DNA of 64,000 nucleotides. Origin: Agriotes lineatus. Its lineage: Eukaryota; Arthropoda; Insecta; Coleoptera; Elateridae. A model generated the notes under the pieces. That model saw only the letters and a program-made list of their open reading frames with translations. It was not told where the DNA came from and searched no databases. Below, one piece after another: positions 22,391 through 34,117 of this stretch. The position numbers and the translations under genes were made by a program. The stretch is from NCBI GenBank assembly GCA_940337035.1, contig CALNHX010001917.1, positions 1-64,000 on the forward strand. Reading direction: 5' to 3'. Numbering within the stretch: the stretch's first letter is position 1; the number at the start of each line of letters is the position of its first letter.

Positions 22391-24230
22391 AGTACAGTGT
22401 TTTTGACACGATAATAATATAAATCTACCTATTTTTATTTTAGGATGCCTCGGAGGTGGAAATCGAAGAGACGGCTCATTAAGCAGATCTTAAAAGCCTT
22501 GGAAAACTTGCAAAGAACCACCCCCGCGACCATCAACGACATCACGGAGCATGTTACCAGGTTACAAAGGCCTTCAAGCTTGACACAGACTGACGCAAAA
22601 CATAACCTGCTAACCTCGAACATCTTGCTAACGTTTTCCAGCAGTTGCCTTCCGAAATACCACAAGAAGAGGAAGATGTTATCACCTCAGTACTTGAACC
22701 TTTTCAAATGGCTCCACCCATTAAGGGTATAAAAACAAGCGAGGTCAAGAACATGATTAGAAGGAACAAATCCCAAGAAAGGTAACAACGCTTTTTATTT
22801 ATACATACAGTGTTTTTTGACACGATAATAATATAAATGTACCTATTTTTATTTTAGGATGCCTCGGAGGTGGAAAAAGAGGAGACAGCTCATTAATCAG
22901 ATCTTAAAAGCTTTGGAAAACTGGCAAAGAACCACCCCCGCGACCATCAACGACATCGCGGAGCATGTTACCAGGTTACAAAGGCCTTCAAGCTTGACAC
23001 AGACTGACGCAAAACCTAACCAGCTAACCTCGAACATCTTGCTAACGTTTTCCAGCCGTTCCCTTCCAGAATACCACAAGAAGAGGAAGATGTTATCACC
23101 TCAGTACTTGAACAACCTTTTCAAATGGCTCCACCCATTAAGGGTATAAAAACAAGCGAGGTCAAGAACATGAATAGAAGGAACAAATCCCAAAAAAGGT
23201 AACAACGCTTTTTATTTATACATACAGTGTTTTTTGACATGATAATAATATAAATGTACCTATTTTTATTTTAGGATGCCTCGGAGGTGGAAAAAGAGTA
23301 GACAGCTCATTAAGCAGATCTTAAAAGCTTTGGAAAACTTGCAAAGAACCACCCCCGCGACCATCAACGACATCACGGAGCATGTTACCAGGTTACAAAA
23401 GCCTTCAAGCTTGACACAGACTGACGCAAAACCTAACCAGCTAACCTCGAACATCTTGCTAACGTTTTCCAGCCGTTCCCTTCCAGAATACCACAAGAAG
23501 AGGAAGATGTTATCACCTCAGTACTTGAACAACCTTCTCAAATGGCTCCACCCATTAAGGGTATAAAAACAAGCGAGGTCAAAAACATGATTAGAAGGAA
23601 CAAATCCCAAGAAAGGTAACAACGCTTTTTATGTATACATACAGTGTTTTTTGACACGATAATAATATAAATGTACCTATTTTTATTTTAGGATGCCTCG
23701 GAGGTGGAAAAAGAGTAGACAGCTCATTAAGCAGATCTTAAAAGCTTTGGAAAACTTGCAAAGAACCACCCCCGCGACCATCAACGACATCACGGAGCAT
23801 GTTACCAGGTTACAAAAGCCTTCAAGCTTGACACAGACTGACGCAAAACCTAACCAGCTAACCTCGAACATCTTGCTAACGTTTTCCAGCCGTTCCCTTC
23901 CAGAATACCACAAGAAGAGGAAGATGTTATCACCTCAGTACTTGAACAACCTTCTCAAATGGCTCCACCCATTAAGGGTATAAAAACAAGCGAGGTCAAG
24001 AACATGATTAGAAGGAACAAATCCCAAAAAAGGTAACAACGCTTTTTATTTATACATACAGTGTTTTTTGACACGATAATAATATAAATGTACCTATTTT
24101 TATTTTAGGATGCCTCGGAGGTGGAAAAAGAGTAGACAGCTCATTAAGCAGATCTTAAAAGCCTTGGAAAACTTGGAAAGAACCACCCCCGCGACCATCA
24201 ACGACATCACGGAGCATGTTACCAGGTTAC
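22391..24230 (+). repeat. tandem array, period about 417 bp, 4.4 units
   Basis: Units begin at 22,445, 22,859, 23,276, 23,693 and 24,110 when aligned at GGATGCCTCGG. Spacing is 414, 417, 417 and 417. The fourth and third units are almost identical. Each unit contains the segment VITSVLE and FQMAPPIKGIKTSEVK, which resembles the linker before the RT in Jockey-type LINEs, then an A-T-rich spacer ending TTTTTATTTTAG. The array stops at 24,230, where a terminal inverted repeat starts. An open frame of 96 codons in another frame of each unit is probably a by-product. The stretch 21,920-22,390 shows no recognised gene. Confidence 0.85.
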
Positions 24231-24539
24231 AGTCATTTGGTTCTAAAAAAGGAGGTTACCTGGAAAGTTTACCGGGAGTTTTGAAAATGGGTAATTATAT
24301 AGATTTCGATGTGCTCTTTTCGAATTTAAACTTTGCCACCTCGTATCTTTGCCGCTCGCGCCGCCATGTTGAAAAAATGTCCCCTAAAAGCAGTTTTTTG
24401 ACAATATCTCCTTTCCGACTCATTTCACGATAAAAACATTTATATACAAAATGAAACTAGAGAAAATTTCCTACAATTTATGTAATAACCTTTTTTTTGT
24501 AAAATCAATAGTTTTGGCGTACGAGCGCCGCAAACCATT

Positions 24540-27000
24540 ATACATCTTGACACTGTTCAGAAAATGATGCCTTATTTTCATGCGAGTGGCCACTTCTTAT
24601 ATGCAAAATCTTGCCATTTATATTTGCAAAATATGCTTGATTTGAAGGAAAAAATGACAGCTGAAGAGTACGAACTTTTCACAACTAAAGGATACTTTAC
24701 AATTAGACGTTCCGACAAATTTTGGTGTGGTTCGTGGTCAGATATGACAATTAATTGAGCAATCGTTGATGAGGACGATGAAATGTTTTGGCGGCCTTAC
24801 TCATGGCCGAGGAATCAAGAAAAGCGTGCTTTCCAAGTTGACTTTACAAATGGTATTCCTGCACAATATTTGCGACGAAGTTGAAAAGTTTGGCAATGTA
24901 GCTTTTTCCAGTTCCGAGCAGCATGTCGAAATGAGAAGTTCGCGGGTTAATCGTGACAACGACGACGTAAAAAAACTGATGGATTGGTTGTGCAACCATC
25001 CACCAGAATGAAAGGAAATCATGTCAATAACTGGAGTTATCGGAGATCAAAAGATAAACAGTCACATGTCTCAAAAAATTGGTAGTGATGGCATTTCTAA
25101 AATCATTGGCAGCGATTTCTATACCGTAAAATTCAAACAGAATGACCGAATAAAATCACTTGGTGTTATGAATGCAGGCATCCGGATAGAAGACGACATT
25201 GTCCCGATTAATCCTTAATTTTCCAAAGAATGTGCATTGCAAAAGAATCTGAAAAGAAACTTGAAAATTTCCTTACGTATGAACTTGCTCCATTTTCATT
25301 ATCCCTTTTCAATGACGAAGGCATGCACAAGTGTATTAAATGTTCTATGTATAAGGCATTGGAGCAACATTCTGGAGATATAAATTTTGAAAATACGATC
25401 TATATCATCGACGGAGGATACTTATTTCACCGAGTCATTTGGCATCACTGTGAATCGTTTTCATCCATTTGCAATAAATACGTTACCTACGTTTGATCGA
25501 AATATACATCCAATGTCATTACTATCGTATTTGACGGATATCCGGAAGATGTAGCAAACCGTAGTACCAAATATGCGGAGCGATACCGACGATCACGTAA
25601 ACCTGCTTCAGTAGACATACTTTTTGACGAGACAATGATCCCAACTGTGTCACATAATAAATTCCTGGGCAGTGATGCAAACAAGAACCGCCTCATTGGA
25701 ATGTTGAAGACAAAATTTGAAGCTGAGAACTTCATAATCAAACAAGCCACGGAAGATGCGGATACGCTAATAATAATCAATACCGCAATAAGCGTTTCAT
25801 CGGCATTGGATTTCGTAATAGTTGTCTGTGAAAATGTAGATCTTCTTATTCTTTTGACGACTCTATCTACGCGTTCAAATATATATATCCTCAAACCAGG
25901 AAATAGAACTTTTCGCAACAAATATACTCAACAAAAAGTATCATAGATAAAACAGCCGCAGATCATATTTTATTCTTGAATGCCTTCAGTAGCTGTGATA
26001 CAACATCAGCATTATTTCATCAAGGAAATAGTTATTTGTTTCATTAGTACAAAAAATGCATGATTTCAGGACAAGTAAGACAGATCGAGTCTTACGCGTC
26101 CCGAAAACGCATTTTTGTGTGAATGAAACATACTATTTTTTCTCCAACTACTCATAAATTCGCTAATATGACTTATTATTTAAAATCAAACATTGTAGGT
26201 TATATTGTAGAACTGTCATGGCTCAAATAAACAATCACTATACGGGGAAAATAATCAACAACGACGGCGAATGCCGAATATTGACGAAGCGTTTGTTTTT
26301 TATTTAAAATTTAACATGTAAAACCCTTGCTCCATTTTTGTACTAGTACAAATATGAATCAAAAAGTGTACAGTTGTCAAGGTAATTGGTGAACATCCCG
26401 AAATGGCTTACTTTTTATACAAAATTATTTGACAATATGGCGTCTTATCCGTGTGGTTGGAGAAAAAATTAAATTTATTAATGCACTCCGAAAAAATCCA
26501 GATTTAAACGAGGTTATCCAGGTATTCAAAAATCCAAATGCTGATCCAGAGATCATTGCTAAAGCTGGAGAACGTTTTCTTCTTGAATTATACAGTTACA
26601 GTAATGTGAAAAGTAAAAAAAGTATGTCTTTAAACAACTATAGATATGCATGCTTTACAACATCAGCATATAAAAGTAAATTTAATATTGCGTCGCTACC
26701 ACCAACAGAAGCAGCAGCACGACAACATTCGTTCCGAACCTATCACCAGGTTCAGCAATGAACAAAATGCAGAGCAATGGGGATGGAAAAGAAACAAGAA
26801 CGGGCTAATTCCTGTCACCACACTCGAGCCCCCAGCTCCGGATAGCTTGTTAAAACTTATTTCTTGCAAATGCAAAAAGAGATGTCAGAAAGCCTGTGGA
26901 TGCAGAAAGGCTGGATTAAAGTGCTCCGTTATATGCACGAATTGTAGTGGTACCTGTGATAACTCGCAAGTTCCATTACAAGATAAAGATGAATAGGGAG
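24540..27000 (+). pseudogene. broken gene of the long-TIR element (PIN-like plus CXC)
   Basis: In order the pieces are: a helical N-part (PYFHASGHFLYAKSCHLYLQ, RRSDKFWCGSWSDMTI); LMRTMKCFGGLTHGRGIKKS at about 24,780; a linker; IYIIDGGYLFHRVIW at about 25,405; ILFDETMIPTVSHNKFLGSD at about 25,620; ATEDADTLIIINTAI at about 25,755; VVCENVDLLILL; FSSCDTTSALFHQG at about 25,985; then, after repeat B, KFINALRKNPDLNEVIQVF and ISCKCKKRCQKACGCRKAG. The acidic residues in the middle resemble a PIN/FEN-like nuclease. The Cys-rich end resembles a tesmin/TSO1 CXC motif. I recall similar multi-copy uncharacterised proteins in many invertebrates. Several stops and frameshifts make this copy dead. Confidence 0.6.
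26029..26462 (-). repeat. dispersed repeat B (copy of repeat A, reversed)
   Basis: This matches 9841-10,284 in reverse orientation, with the same end points (complement starts CTCCAACC and ends AACTA). It splits the PIN/CXC gene between its FSSCDTTSALFHQG and KFINALRKN blocks, so it is a true insertion with definable ends. The target is an A-run on the + strand, giving TTT next to both ends when read in the repeat orientation. A 115-base hairpin sits at 26,029-26,145. Confidence 0.75.
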
Positions 27001-27613
27001 AAACGGAGACTATTTTCGAGCAAACGTATGATGAAATCGAGAACAAAGAGGATTGTGATGAAACTGATAATTCCATCGCGGATGATGTGGAAGAAATTTC
27101 GGTCTGTGACGTTTCGTTCGGTACTAAAGACAATGAACTCGCAACACCTGGTCCATCAAGAACAGCAAAGCGAATAAGAATGAGCTAAATTTTGGAATAG
27201 TGAATTGCATGTGGATTAGACCTACTGGGGATACAACGATAAAAAAACGCACCGCTTACTCTACCTCAAGGTGGTGTGGAAATGAGTTTTTTGGCCAAAA
27301 CGCGTGTTGAACTACACTTTGCGGCACTCGTACGCCAAAACTATGGATTTTACGAAAAAAAAGGCTATTACATAAATTGTAGGAAATTTTTTCTAGTTTC
27401 ATTTTGTATATAAATGTTTTTATCGTGAAATGAGTCGGAAAAAATATATTGTCAAAAAACTGCTATTAGGCGCCATTTCTCCAATATGGCGGCGCGAGCA
27501 GCAAAGATACGAGGTGGCAAAGTTGAAATTCGGAAAGAGCACATCGAAATCTATAAAATTACCCATTTTCAAAACTCCCGGTAAACTTTCCAGGTAAAAC
27601 TACCAAATGACTG

Positions 27614-28345
27614 TACATAATTGTTCATATTTGATAGGTCATTTTGGCATTCGGTGTCGCAGGTGCATGTAGAAGCAACGACATCGAAGATACAAGGAAG
27701 TGTCTTGTTATTACCATTCCCCACACGAAAACAAGCAAAAAGCGTGTTTTTACGGTTTTGCCGGAACCACCATCAATGGAGTGCAGTTGTATAGGAAATA
27801 TATAGCACTTCGTCCTAAGAAAGTCTCGCATCCATGGCTGTTTGTGTCCCTACGCAATGGCAAGTGTACAGTGCAAAAAATTGGCATCAACACTTTTTAC
27901 GCTGTGCCAAGAACCATTGCCAAATATTTAAAGTTAGAAAAACCAGAAGAATATACTGGACACTCTTTGCGCCGCTCATGTATCACCCTTTTGGCAGATT
28001 CTGGTGCCGACATTTTTACCCTCAAACAGCATGGTGGGTGGAGGTCAGATAATATTGTTTCAGGTTACGTCGAAGACTCCGTCGAGCAAAAAGTGAAAAC
28101 TGCTAGAAGAATATTGGTTGGTGAGGGAGGAGGACCAAGTACCTCGGCGATGGTAGTTCAAAAAGAATCAAGAATATGAATTATTTGCGACCAAATGGAA
28201 ATCCTTACCAAAAGCTCATCACAATCAAGAAGCAGAATCAGTCGTTGTTGATGAAACCAGAGAGATAGCAGGTGTTGTTCCTCTTGGAAGTGGCATCTTC
28301 AATTGCAAGGACTGCACTCTGAACATTTATTTGTCCAAGGGAACA
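27614..28345 (+). pseudogene. Crypton-like tyrosine recombinase, catalytic half
   Basis: After an acceptor-like TTGATAG at about 27,640 the frame reads VAGACRSNDI, which should carry the first catalytic Arg, then IPHTKTSKKRVFTV. A frameshift near 27,755 leads to YTGHSLRRSCITLLADSG (the H-x-x-R block) and LKQHGGWRSDNIVSGYVEDS (H/W and the nucleophile Tyr). A further frameshift near 28,165 precedes the tail with GIFNCKDCTLNIYLSKG. Block order and the tail match Crypton-type recombinases of insects. The N-terminal DNA-binding half is missing; the sequence begins at the border of the long-TIR element. Confidence 0.7.
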
Positions 28346-29235
28346 CAGAACTGAATATCTGCAGTAATTAATAATTTCTCGTAGGTTCTATTTTGTGATA
28401 TGTTACTTATTTTTCCAAAATAAAATACCAACTTGTTAACGTAAGTTTTGTAGTATATTAATTTTTTCACCAATAAGATAAAAAAATCACCAACTGACCA
28501 TTACTATATCGAGTAAGATAAAAAAAATGCTAAATCAAAACATAGTACCATAGTAAACATATCTAGAATAAAGTTGTACTACTTGTACTCGTACCTAAGG
28601 ACTAAGCAACAACATTGTTAATAGCTATAAGAGAAAATAGTTTGTTCTAACATAAATGGTTAATTGATTAAATTGACACAAAAGTATTTAATTACTAAAA
28701 TGTAGAAATAAAAATAAAAATAATAAGCGATCGCATAAGAATGTTATTCACAAAACAGGCTATAATGTTTTACAAATTGGACATATACTAGCTGCTAGCT
28801 GATATGATCATGATGTCCCCCACTTTTCCTAACCTCCTCGGTTAAACTGTCATTTTTTTAATACGAAAAAAACGCTTGCAGGCCATTAGAACAAAAAATT
28901 ATGTACCATATGATCGAAAACTTTTATCCTCTAAAAGATTGTGGAATTGTTTTGTTAAAAATTTATGGCATTTTATATCTGTCAGTTTAAGGTTATATCA
29001 GAAATGTCATATTAACAAATACAAAAATTTCTGTTGAATACATAAAAATGTTAATAACCAAAACAACTACAGCTGTTCAAAGTGATTTCCTCCACTTTCC
29101 ATACATAGCACCACTTTGTGTTCAGTATAAAACATTCTGTCAAAGTTAAGTGATTCTATCAAAATTGTATAGGTTATATTATTGAGTACCTTTACTTGCC
29201 ACTGACAACATAAATTTTTTTTTTTTAATTTACAG
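28346..29235. other. AT-rich DNA, no gene
   Basis: Nothing coding is visible. A short segment at about 28,907-28,935 (TGATCGAAAACTTTTA) is repeated in inverted form at about 29,765-29,782, on the two sides of the next MITE. The MITE may therefore sit inside an older inverted repeat. Confidence 0.5.
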
Positions 29236-29764
29236 CCCTCTATAAGCCATTCACGACCTTTCTGGGACAGAGTTGGCTATGATTTTTTCTTTTCATGTTA
29301 GACTAACTGATTCGATGATGTAGCGGATGCAACTTTTTTGTTCTGTCAGTGTCTGTTCGACATTTTCTTGCCACCACATTGCCAGATTAATTATTTTAAT
29401 ATTCGTAAGAAAATAAATGATTTATCAAATGTGTAAAAATAATTTTAATTTTCGTCAAAGGAAAAGTCAAAATGCCCAAAATAATTTTGTTACAACAAAA
29501 AATTTCCATTAAACGATGCTACTTCCAATTTAAAAAGGACAGACCAAATTTAAAAGAACGCGAGTCGATGTGGAGACTAGAGAATATTCAGCAACAATGT
29601 ACCTATTCAGAAAATATAACCTTAAACTGAAAACAACCTAACCTAACACAAAAAGTGTCAATTTCCATTAAGGAGTTTAGTTGCAACAGAGGTTCTGCCA
29701 ACAAAATTACTAGATGGTTATAGCCTCACCTGACCCAAAAAGATTGTGAATGGCTTATAGAGGG
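29236..29764. mobile_element. 529-bp MITE of the P-like TIR family
   Basis: Ends read CCCTCTATAAGCCATTCACG and its complement. The interior matches both ends of the 3.3-kb element at 4198-7519 and the copy at 35.5 kb, including the block with MPKIILLQQKISIKRCYFQF (about 29,471-29,530), whose role I do not recognise. The element has lost the transposase region and is non-autonomous. Confidence 0.75.
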
Positions 29765-31260
29765 TAAAAGTTTTCGATCATACTGTATAATCCATTCAGA
29801 AAACTCCCGTAACGTAAAAGTAATTTTTGGATTTTATGTTGGCGCCATTTTCAATTTAAGTTTCTGTTTTTTACTTTTACTTTGACATTGTGAAGCAAAA
29901 ACAAAATCTACTATCGGCTAGAGAGAAAGAAACCGTATGTAAATATTGCTTAGAACGACAAGAAATTAGTCCTGAATTAAATAAATATACAATTTTCGAA
30001 AAAGCTGCTTATATATTTTCAGTACATTTTACTACATTTTATCCTTTCAAACCAATTTTCTAATCCTACATCTCCCTCCTCAGATTACCATAACTCAAGT
30101 CAAAGGCATTTATACTAATTTGAATATGGCGAAGAATTTGAGAAGCAAAAAAGGATGGACGGAAAGCTATAAATACTGATGATTATTAGAGAATTTTTAA
30201 AAGACAAATTGCATAGAAAAATGTATTCATTCCATGAGAAAAATGTACATTTCACCACTGATGATTTACATGTATATATGCTAAACAAAAATTGCGATTT
30301 GGTGCTTGACACAAAGATTGAAGATCGTAATTATCACAAAACCATGAATGGCAATGTCTTTAAAACTTGAGTTGAAACACAACTGATATCTGCATTAACA
30401 AAAATTCAGAAAAAAATTAGTAATTATATTAAATATGTGCCATATCATTCTGCAACGGTAAACAAACCACCAAATACAAATTCACGTAAGGCCGACATAC
30501 AGGGTTCCACCTTATAATTGCCAATTCAATGCCATCAAATTAGCTAGGGTATCTGTCAAAATGTATTATAACATAACATGCATATTAGGGACATCAATAT
30601 TGCAAATATTCTACCAAATAAAGTTCAGGAAATGTGGAAACAAGCCCTACATCAATTTACACCTGAAAGTGGTAAAACAGCGTAATACATTGTGAAAACC
30701 TAATTAAAGATGAATGGTAGAAATATACCTATGGGTAATCATACCTTTGCCAATATTCCTCCAATTGTTATTTCTTTAATGGAATCAGATTCTGAAGCGA
30801 TTCTGATGAAAATCGTACAACACTCATTGATGACCAATAGAAAAACTAGTTCACGAACAGTAACCAAGACAACAACAAAATTTCTTGGAAATTTTTTGTA
30901 GGTAGACCAACCTAACTGTGAGGGTTTGTGTCGTTACGATTTTCTTACCGAATTTGCATTCGAGCATTAATAATTCATATCCGAAAATTATTTTTCATGC
31001 ATTCCACCAACGTGTCAGGCCATTTTTAAATTCAATAATTACGCGACCATTTGGAGCAGTTTTGGTACAAAGATGACGGGTTCGCTTGTATATAGGTTCC
31101 TTTTCAGTCATTTTTTCTCGTATAATACTTCAGCTATTTGTATCTAAAAACTCTAAAGGTGAGACGCATGCAACTTTTGGTTTTCTAAAAGATTCAGCGT
31201 AGCCGCTCTGGGCTCTAGTAATCTTCGTTGCAGCTGCATTTGTTTTGCCACGTGTACGAA
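29765..31260. other. AT-rich DNA with short unassigned frames
   Basis: Short frames at about 29,893-30,062, 30,179-30,370 and 30,710-30,901 (all +) have no motif that I recognise. The first contains TVCKYCLERQEISPELNKY, a possible zinc-ligand pair, and might be a transposase scrap. No element ends are visible. Confidence 0.3.
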
Positions 31261-31800
31261 TGCTTGGTTACAGCAATTTCAAAACACAGTCCATTGGAGC
31301 AAGCGAGATATTTTTCCTAAAGTTTTGAATGCCGTCGCTCTCTGTCGTCCGCGGGCTGCCTAGCCTGTTGTGACATGTGAGTTCATACGGGGCAATCTGC
31401 ATCGGGATTGGCTGCAGGTGTGAGCGCAATAAAGGCGTCTGGCGCGAAAAGGTGGCGTGGCTCGGAGAGTTCTTTAGGGGCCGCTGAGGCGATAAGTGAT
31501 GTTTGTTTTTGAGTGAGAGTGTGTTCCCTGGTTTGTTCGTATGACCGCCAGCTCTGCAAAAATTCCGTGAGCCGTAAGGGGTCTTTTTCCCGATAGCTTT
31601 GGGAATCCAATCTGCAGAGAGGACCAATCCTTCGGTCTCGCCAGCTTTCCGTTCCGATTTCCCGAGAGGGAACAAGACCCTGCCAATTTGAGTGAATCTT
31701 CTTTGGGGCCGCATGACACCCACACATCCGCCGACAGCCCGTTCGTTGCAGTGGCAAGCTCTCCAGCCATCGTGACGCAATCGCCTGGCTGACCCATTCA
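31261..31800. other. GC-richer segment with overlapping frames
   Basis: The base composition rises clearly above the surroundings. Three overlapping frames are open on the - strand, which is what GC-rich non-coding DNA often gives. None shows a domain. It could be the leader or LTR-proximal part of a retroelement or an old CpG-rich region. Confidence 0.35.
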
Positions 31801-31810
31801 GGTAGCGTGT

Positions 31811-31970
31811 GAATTTAGTAACAACTAATTAACTTTTATGTGCTTATTTACTGACTCATTGCCGCCTTGCCGAGGCTGTTTATAAACCTAATTCATGTAA
31901 CTGTTCATGCATAATTTAGGTGCTTACTTGCTGACTCATTGGCGCCTTGCCGAGGCCATTTTAAAAACTA
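31811..31970 (+). repeat. two tandem 80-bp units
   Basis: TGCTTATTTACTGACTCATT at 31,841 recurs as TGCTTACTTGCTGACTCATT at 31,921. GCCTTGCCGAGGC follows in both. The spacing is 80 bases. The surrounding 31,970-33,030 has no gene; an inverted pair AATTTGCCC/GGGCAAATT lies at about 32,532-32,565. Confidence 0.65.
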
Positions 31971-33033
31971 ATTAAGTTAGCAGTGTGCTAGCTAGATAGT
32001 ATAGTCGATTAGAATTAAAGCGTTTGCGTCCCCCAGCTGGGCTATATAGTTAGTCCATGTATTACTGTATTTACTTTTGTGTATAATTGATTTACATGTG
32101 TGAGACCAATAGAACGGTTTATTGAATGAGGCCTTATGATTTCCTACAAGTTTGTGCATGCTTATTTTCAAGGGACTGTCTTAAGATAAATGTACGGTGA
32201 AGCCTGAGTGTTTAAGCGTTTCAGGTAAGTTGGGGACGCTTGCCGCTGCAGTGTCAGGAGTCGTGAGGCTGTGCACTTGTATCCTGCCCCGTTTGGCTTT
32301 CAAGGTTCTGTTAAGCGTGGGTTTCCAGATTGAATCTCGTGGCGCCCATTTATTTTGTAACACCCTATATGTATACTGTTACGCTTGCCCTGTGGTGTAC
32401 CGTTTTTAGGACCACGCCCATCTTCCTGAGCGTATCAAGCCTTGGCCTTTCCCGGATTTGATTAAGCATTTGGCACTCCCACACCCTTGAGTGTCGGTCG
32501 TTAAAACAGTTTAATACTGTAACGAACATCCTAATTTGCCCTCGCGTCCCACTCGGGCAAATTAATACAATGTTGTTAGAACGCACTCAAAAAAATTTCC
32601 GGAAAGAATTAATGCTCTCATGAGATTATATGTGATAATTTTCTCTAATTCTTTAATTGTTTCAAATTTCAATTAATTGTTACAAAATAAACGCGTTATC
32701 AACTTTAAATTTCTAGGTTAATGTCTGCTTGTACGTATGTACTGTTACATACGAGATACAACTTGTCTTGGTTACATACCTATATAATACAGGATTACGT
32801 ACTAATGTTATTAATAAATTATGTGTTTACTTAATTTCACTAAAACTACGATTCATATTTAAGTTTAGCAAAATAACAAATAATTTGTCATTACCTCACA
32901 AGTTTGACGCTACTGACCGTTATGTACAATCAGCTGAAATAGTAGGTACTTAATACTTATCAAGTACACTCAAAATTTTGCATTTGACACTGTAAATGCA
33001 ACGGGAGTTTCCTAAATGGATTATATGGATGGA

Positions 33034-33530
33034 GTACGAGGATAGATGTCAGCAATTGGACCTTCACATCACTGGCGTGCAGAAGGAAGAGAAGAGACCT
33101 GATTGAGACCTTTAAAATCCTCAACGGAGAATACGACGTACGGGACTTTGAGGACTTCTTTACCAGTCGATCGGATGTTGCACTCCGAGGACATCAACGT
33201 AGACTTCAGAAGGAGAGAGTGCGGACGAACCATCGCTCGCACTTTATTGTAAATAGAGTCGTGAATGCCTGGAACGCCTTGCCACAAAGTCATGTGTCCG
33301 CAACAAACGTTATGGCATTCAAGAGAGAATTGGATCGAGCCAGTCCGGAAATCGAATCGAATAGTTGATCTGAACAACCGAGTGATGTGACTGTGACTGT
33401 GATATGAAATGTGTGATGAAAAACTGAAAAACTGAAATAACTGTGATAACTGTGACATGAAATATGATTGTAAATGTACGCATTATCAGCTTTGCTGCTG
33501 CCGTATAATAAATAAATAAATAAATAAATA
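33034..33530 (+). pseudogene. CR1-like LINE 3' end with ATAA-type tail
   Basis: From about 33,080 the frame reads RDLIETFKILNGEYDVRDFE and then NRVVNAWNALPQSHVSATNV, ending at TGA 33,366-33,368. The blocks ETFKIL, RGHQ..., RVVNxWNxLP and FKxxLD are the extreme C-terminus of CR1-group reverse transcriptases. A run of AATA/AAATA repeats at 33,507-33,530 is the usual short microsatellite 3' tail of such elements. It is a severely 5'-truncated insertion. Confidence 0.75.
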
Positions 33531-33538
33531 TGTAACTC

Positions 33539-33644
33539 GTACGAAAGCAGACTTTTAGACACGCCTTATTTAAGTACTGCTATTTACTAGCTGCGCTCGC
33601 TTGGCCATAAACTGCTGTTCGTCCAAAAGTCTTTAATTTCGTAC
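33539..33644. repeat. foldback, 106 bp
   Basis: Arms GTACGAAA...ACTTTTAGAC and GTCCAAAAGT...TTTCGTAC are inverted copies. The centre has a GCGCTCGCTTGG stretch. It starts directly after the LINE tail. The following 33,650-34,117 holds no gene. Confidence 0.6.
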
Positions 33645-34117
33645 TTGCAACATAAATAGCTATTACGTTTATAGTCCATAATTTCAAATTGTGATCCAGA
33701 GACTTTATGAACAACGATTAAGTTATGAAAAATACTAGCAGATGCAAAGCTAATACATTTTTTCGAGCCACCAATTGCAGAGAAAACTTTGAGTGTTGTT
33801 AATAAAGACTGTCAAATTTCAAAGCAATGACGGTGTATAAATGTTAAAAGAAATCAATTTTCAATTGGTTAAACAACAAATGTGACCTAACATATTCAAG
33901 GGACAATTTAATGCATACACTAAAAATCCCATAAGCCGCGGGTTTTTTGTCACTATGACAGCGGCAAAAGTTAGCCCTAACTTTTCCAGCGACAAAACGG
34001 AACCTAACTTTTAAAACGGTCTAATTCTAAAATAATTTTTGCCGTTTTTGTTAATTTAGTGACTTCTAAATTACCTAATATGTAAATTAAATATGTATTC
34101 ATTAAATTGTCGTACCG

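Larger units (their letters stand above)
24231..27612 (+). mobile_element. element with about 300-bp terminal inverted repeats
   Basis: The left arm (24,231 to about 24,536) starts AGTCATTTGGTTCTA. The right arm (about 27,312 to 27,612) ends CTACCAAATGACT, and the two are inverted copies over about 300 bases with scattered differences and small indels. Between them lies one broken gene with PIN-like and CXC-type regions (24,540-27,000), interrupted by repeat B. The target duplication is uncertain: GTTAC lies to the left and GTAC to the right. Left flanking DNA is the tandem array and right flanking DNA is a recombinase fragment, so no simple empty site can be read. Confidence 0.75.

Noticed and set aside
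22445..23983. 96-codon MPRRWKK-type frames as a repeated gene
   Set aside because: The frame differs from the one that reads as LINE linker, and each copy lies inside a tandem DNA unit. The conservation is that of the unit.
22391..24230. CRISPR-like or protein-repeat array
   Set aside because: The units are 417 bases, contiguous and LINE-derived in a eukaryotic genome. There are no short repeats with unique spacers.
9841..26462. Inversion by recombination between repeats A and B
   Set aside because: The inferred Crypton breakpoints (14.4 and 27.61 kb) do not fall in the two repeats, so they cannot have mediated that rearrangement.
31268..31797. Three overlapping minus-strand frames taken as a gene
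   Set aside because: The region is GC-richer, the frames overlap in all phases and have no domain, so base composition explains them.
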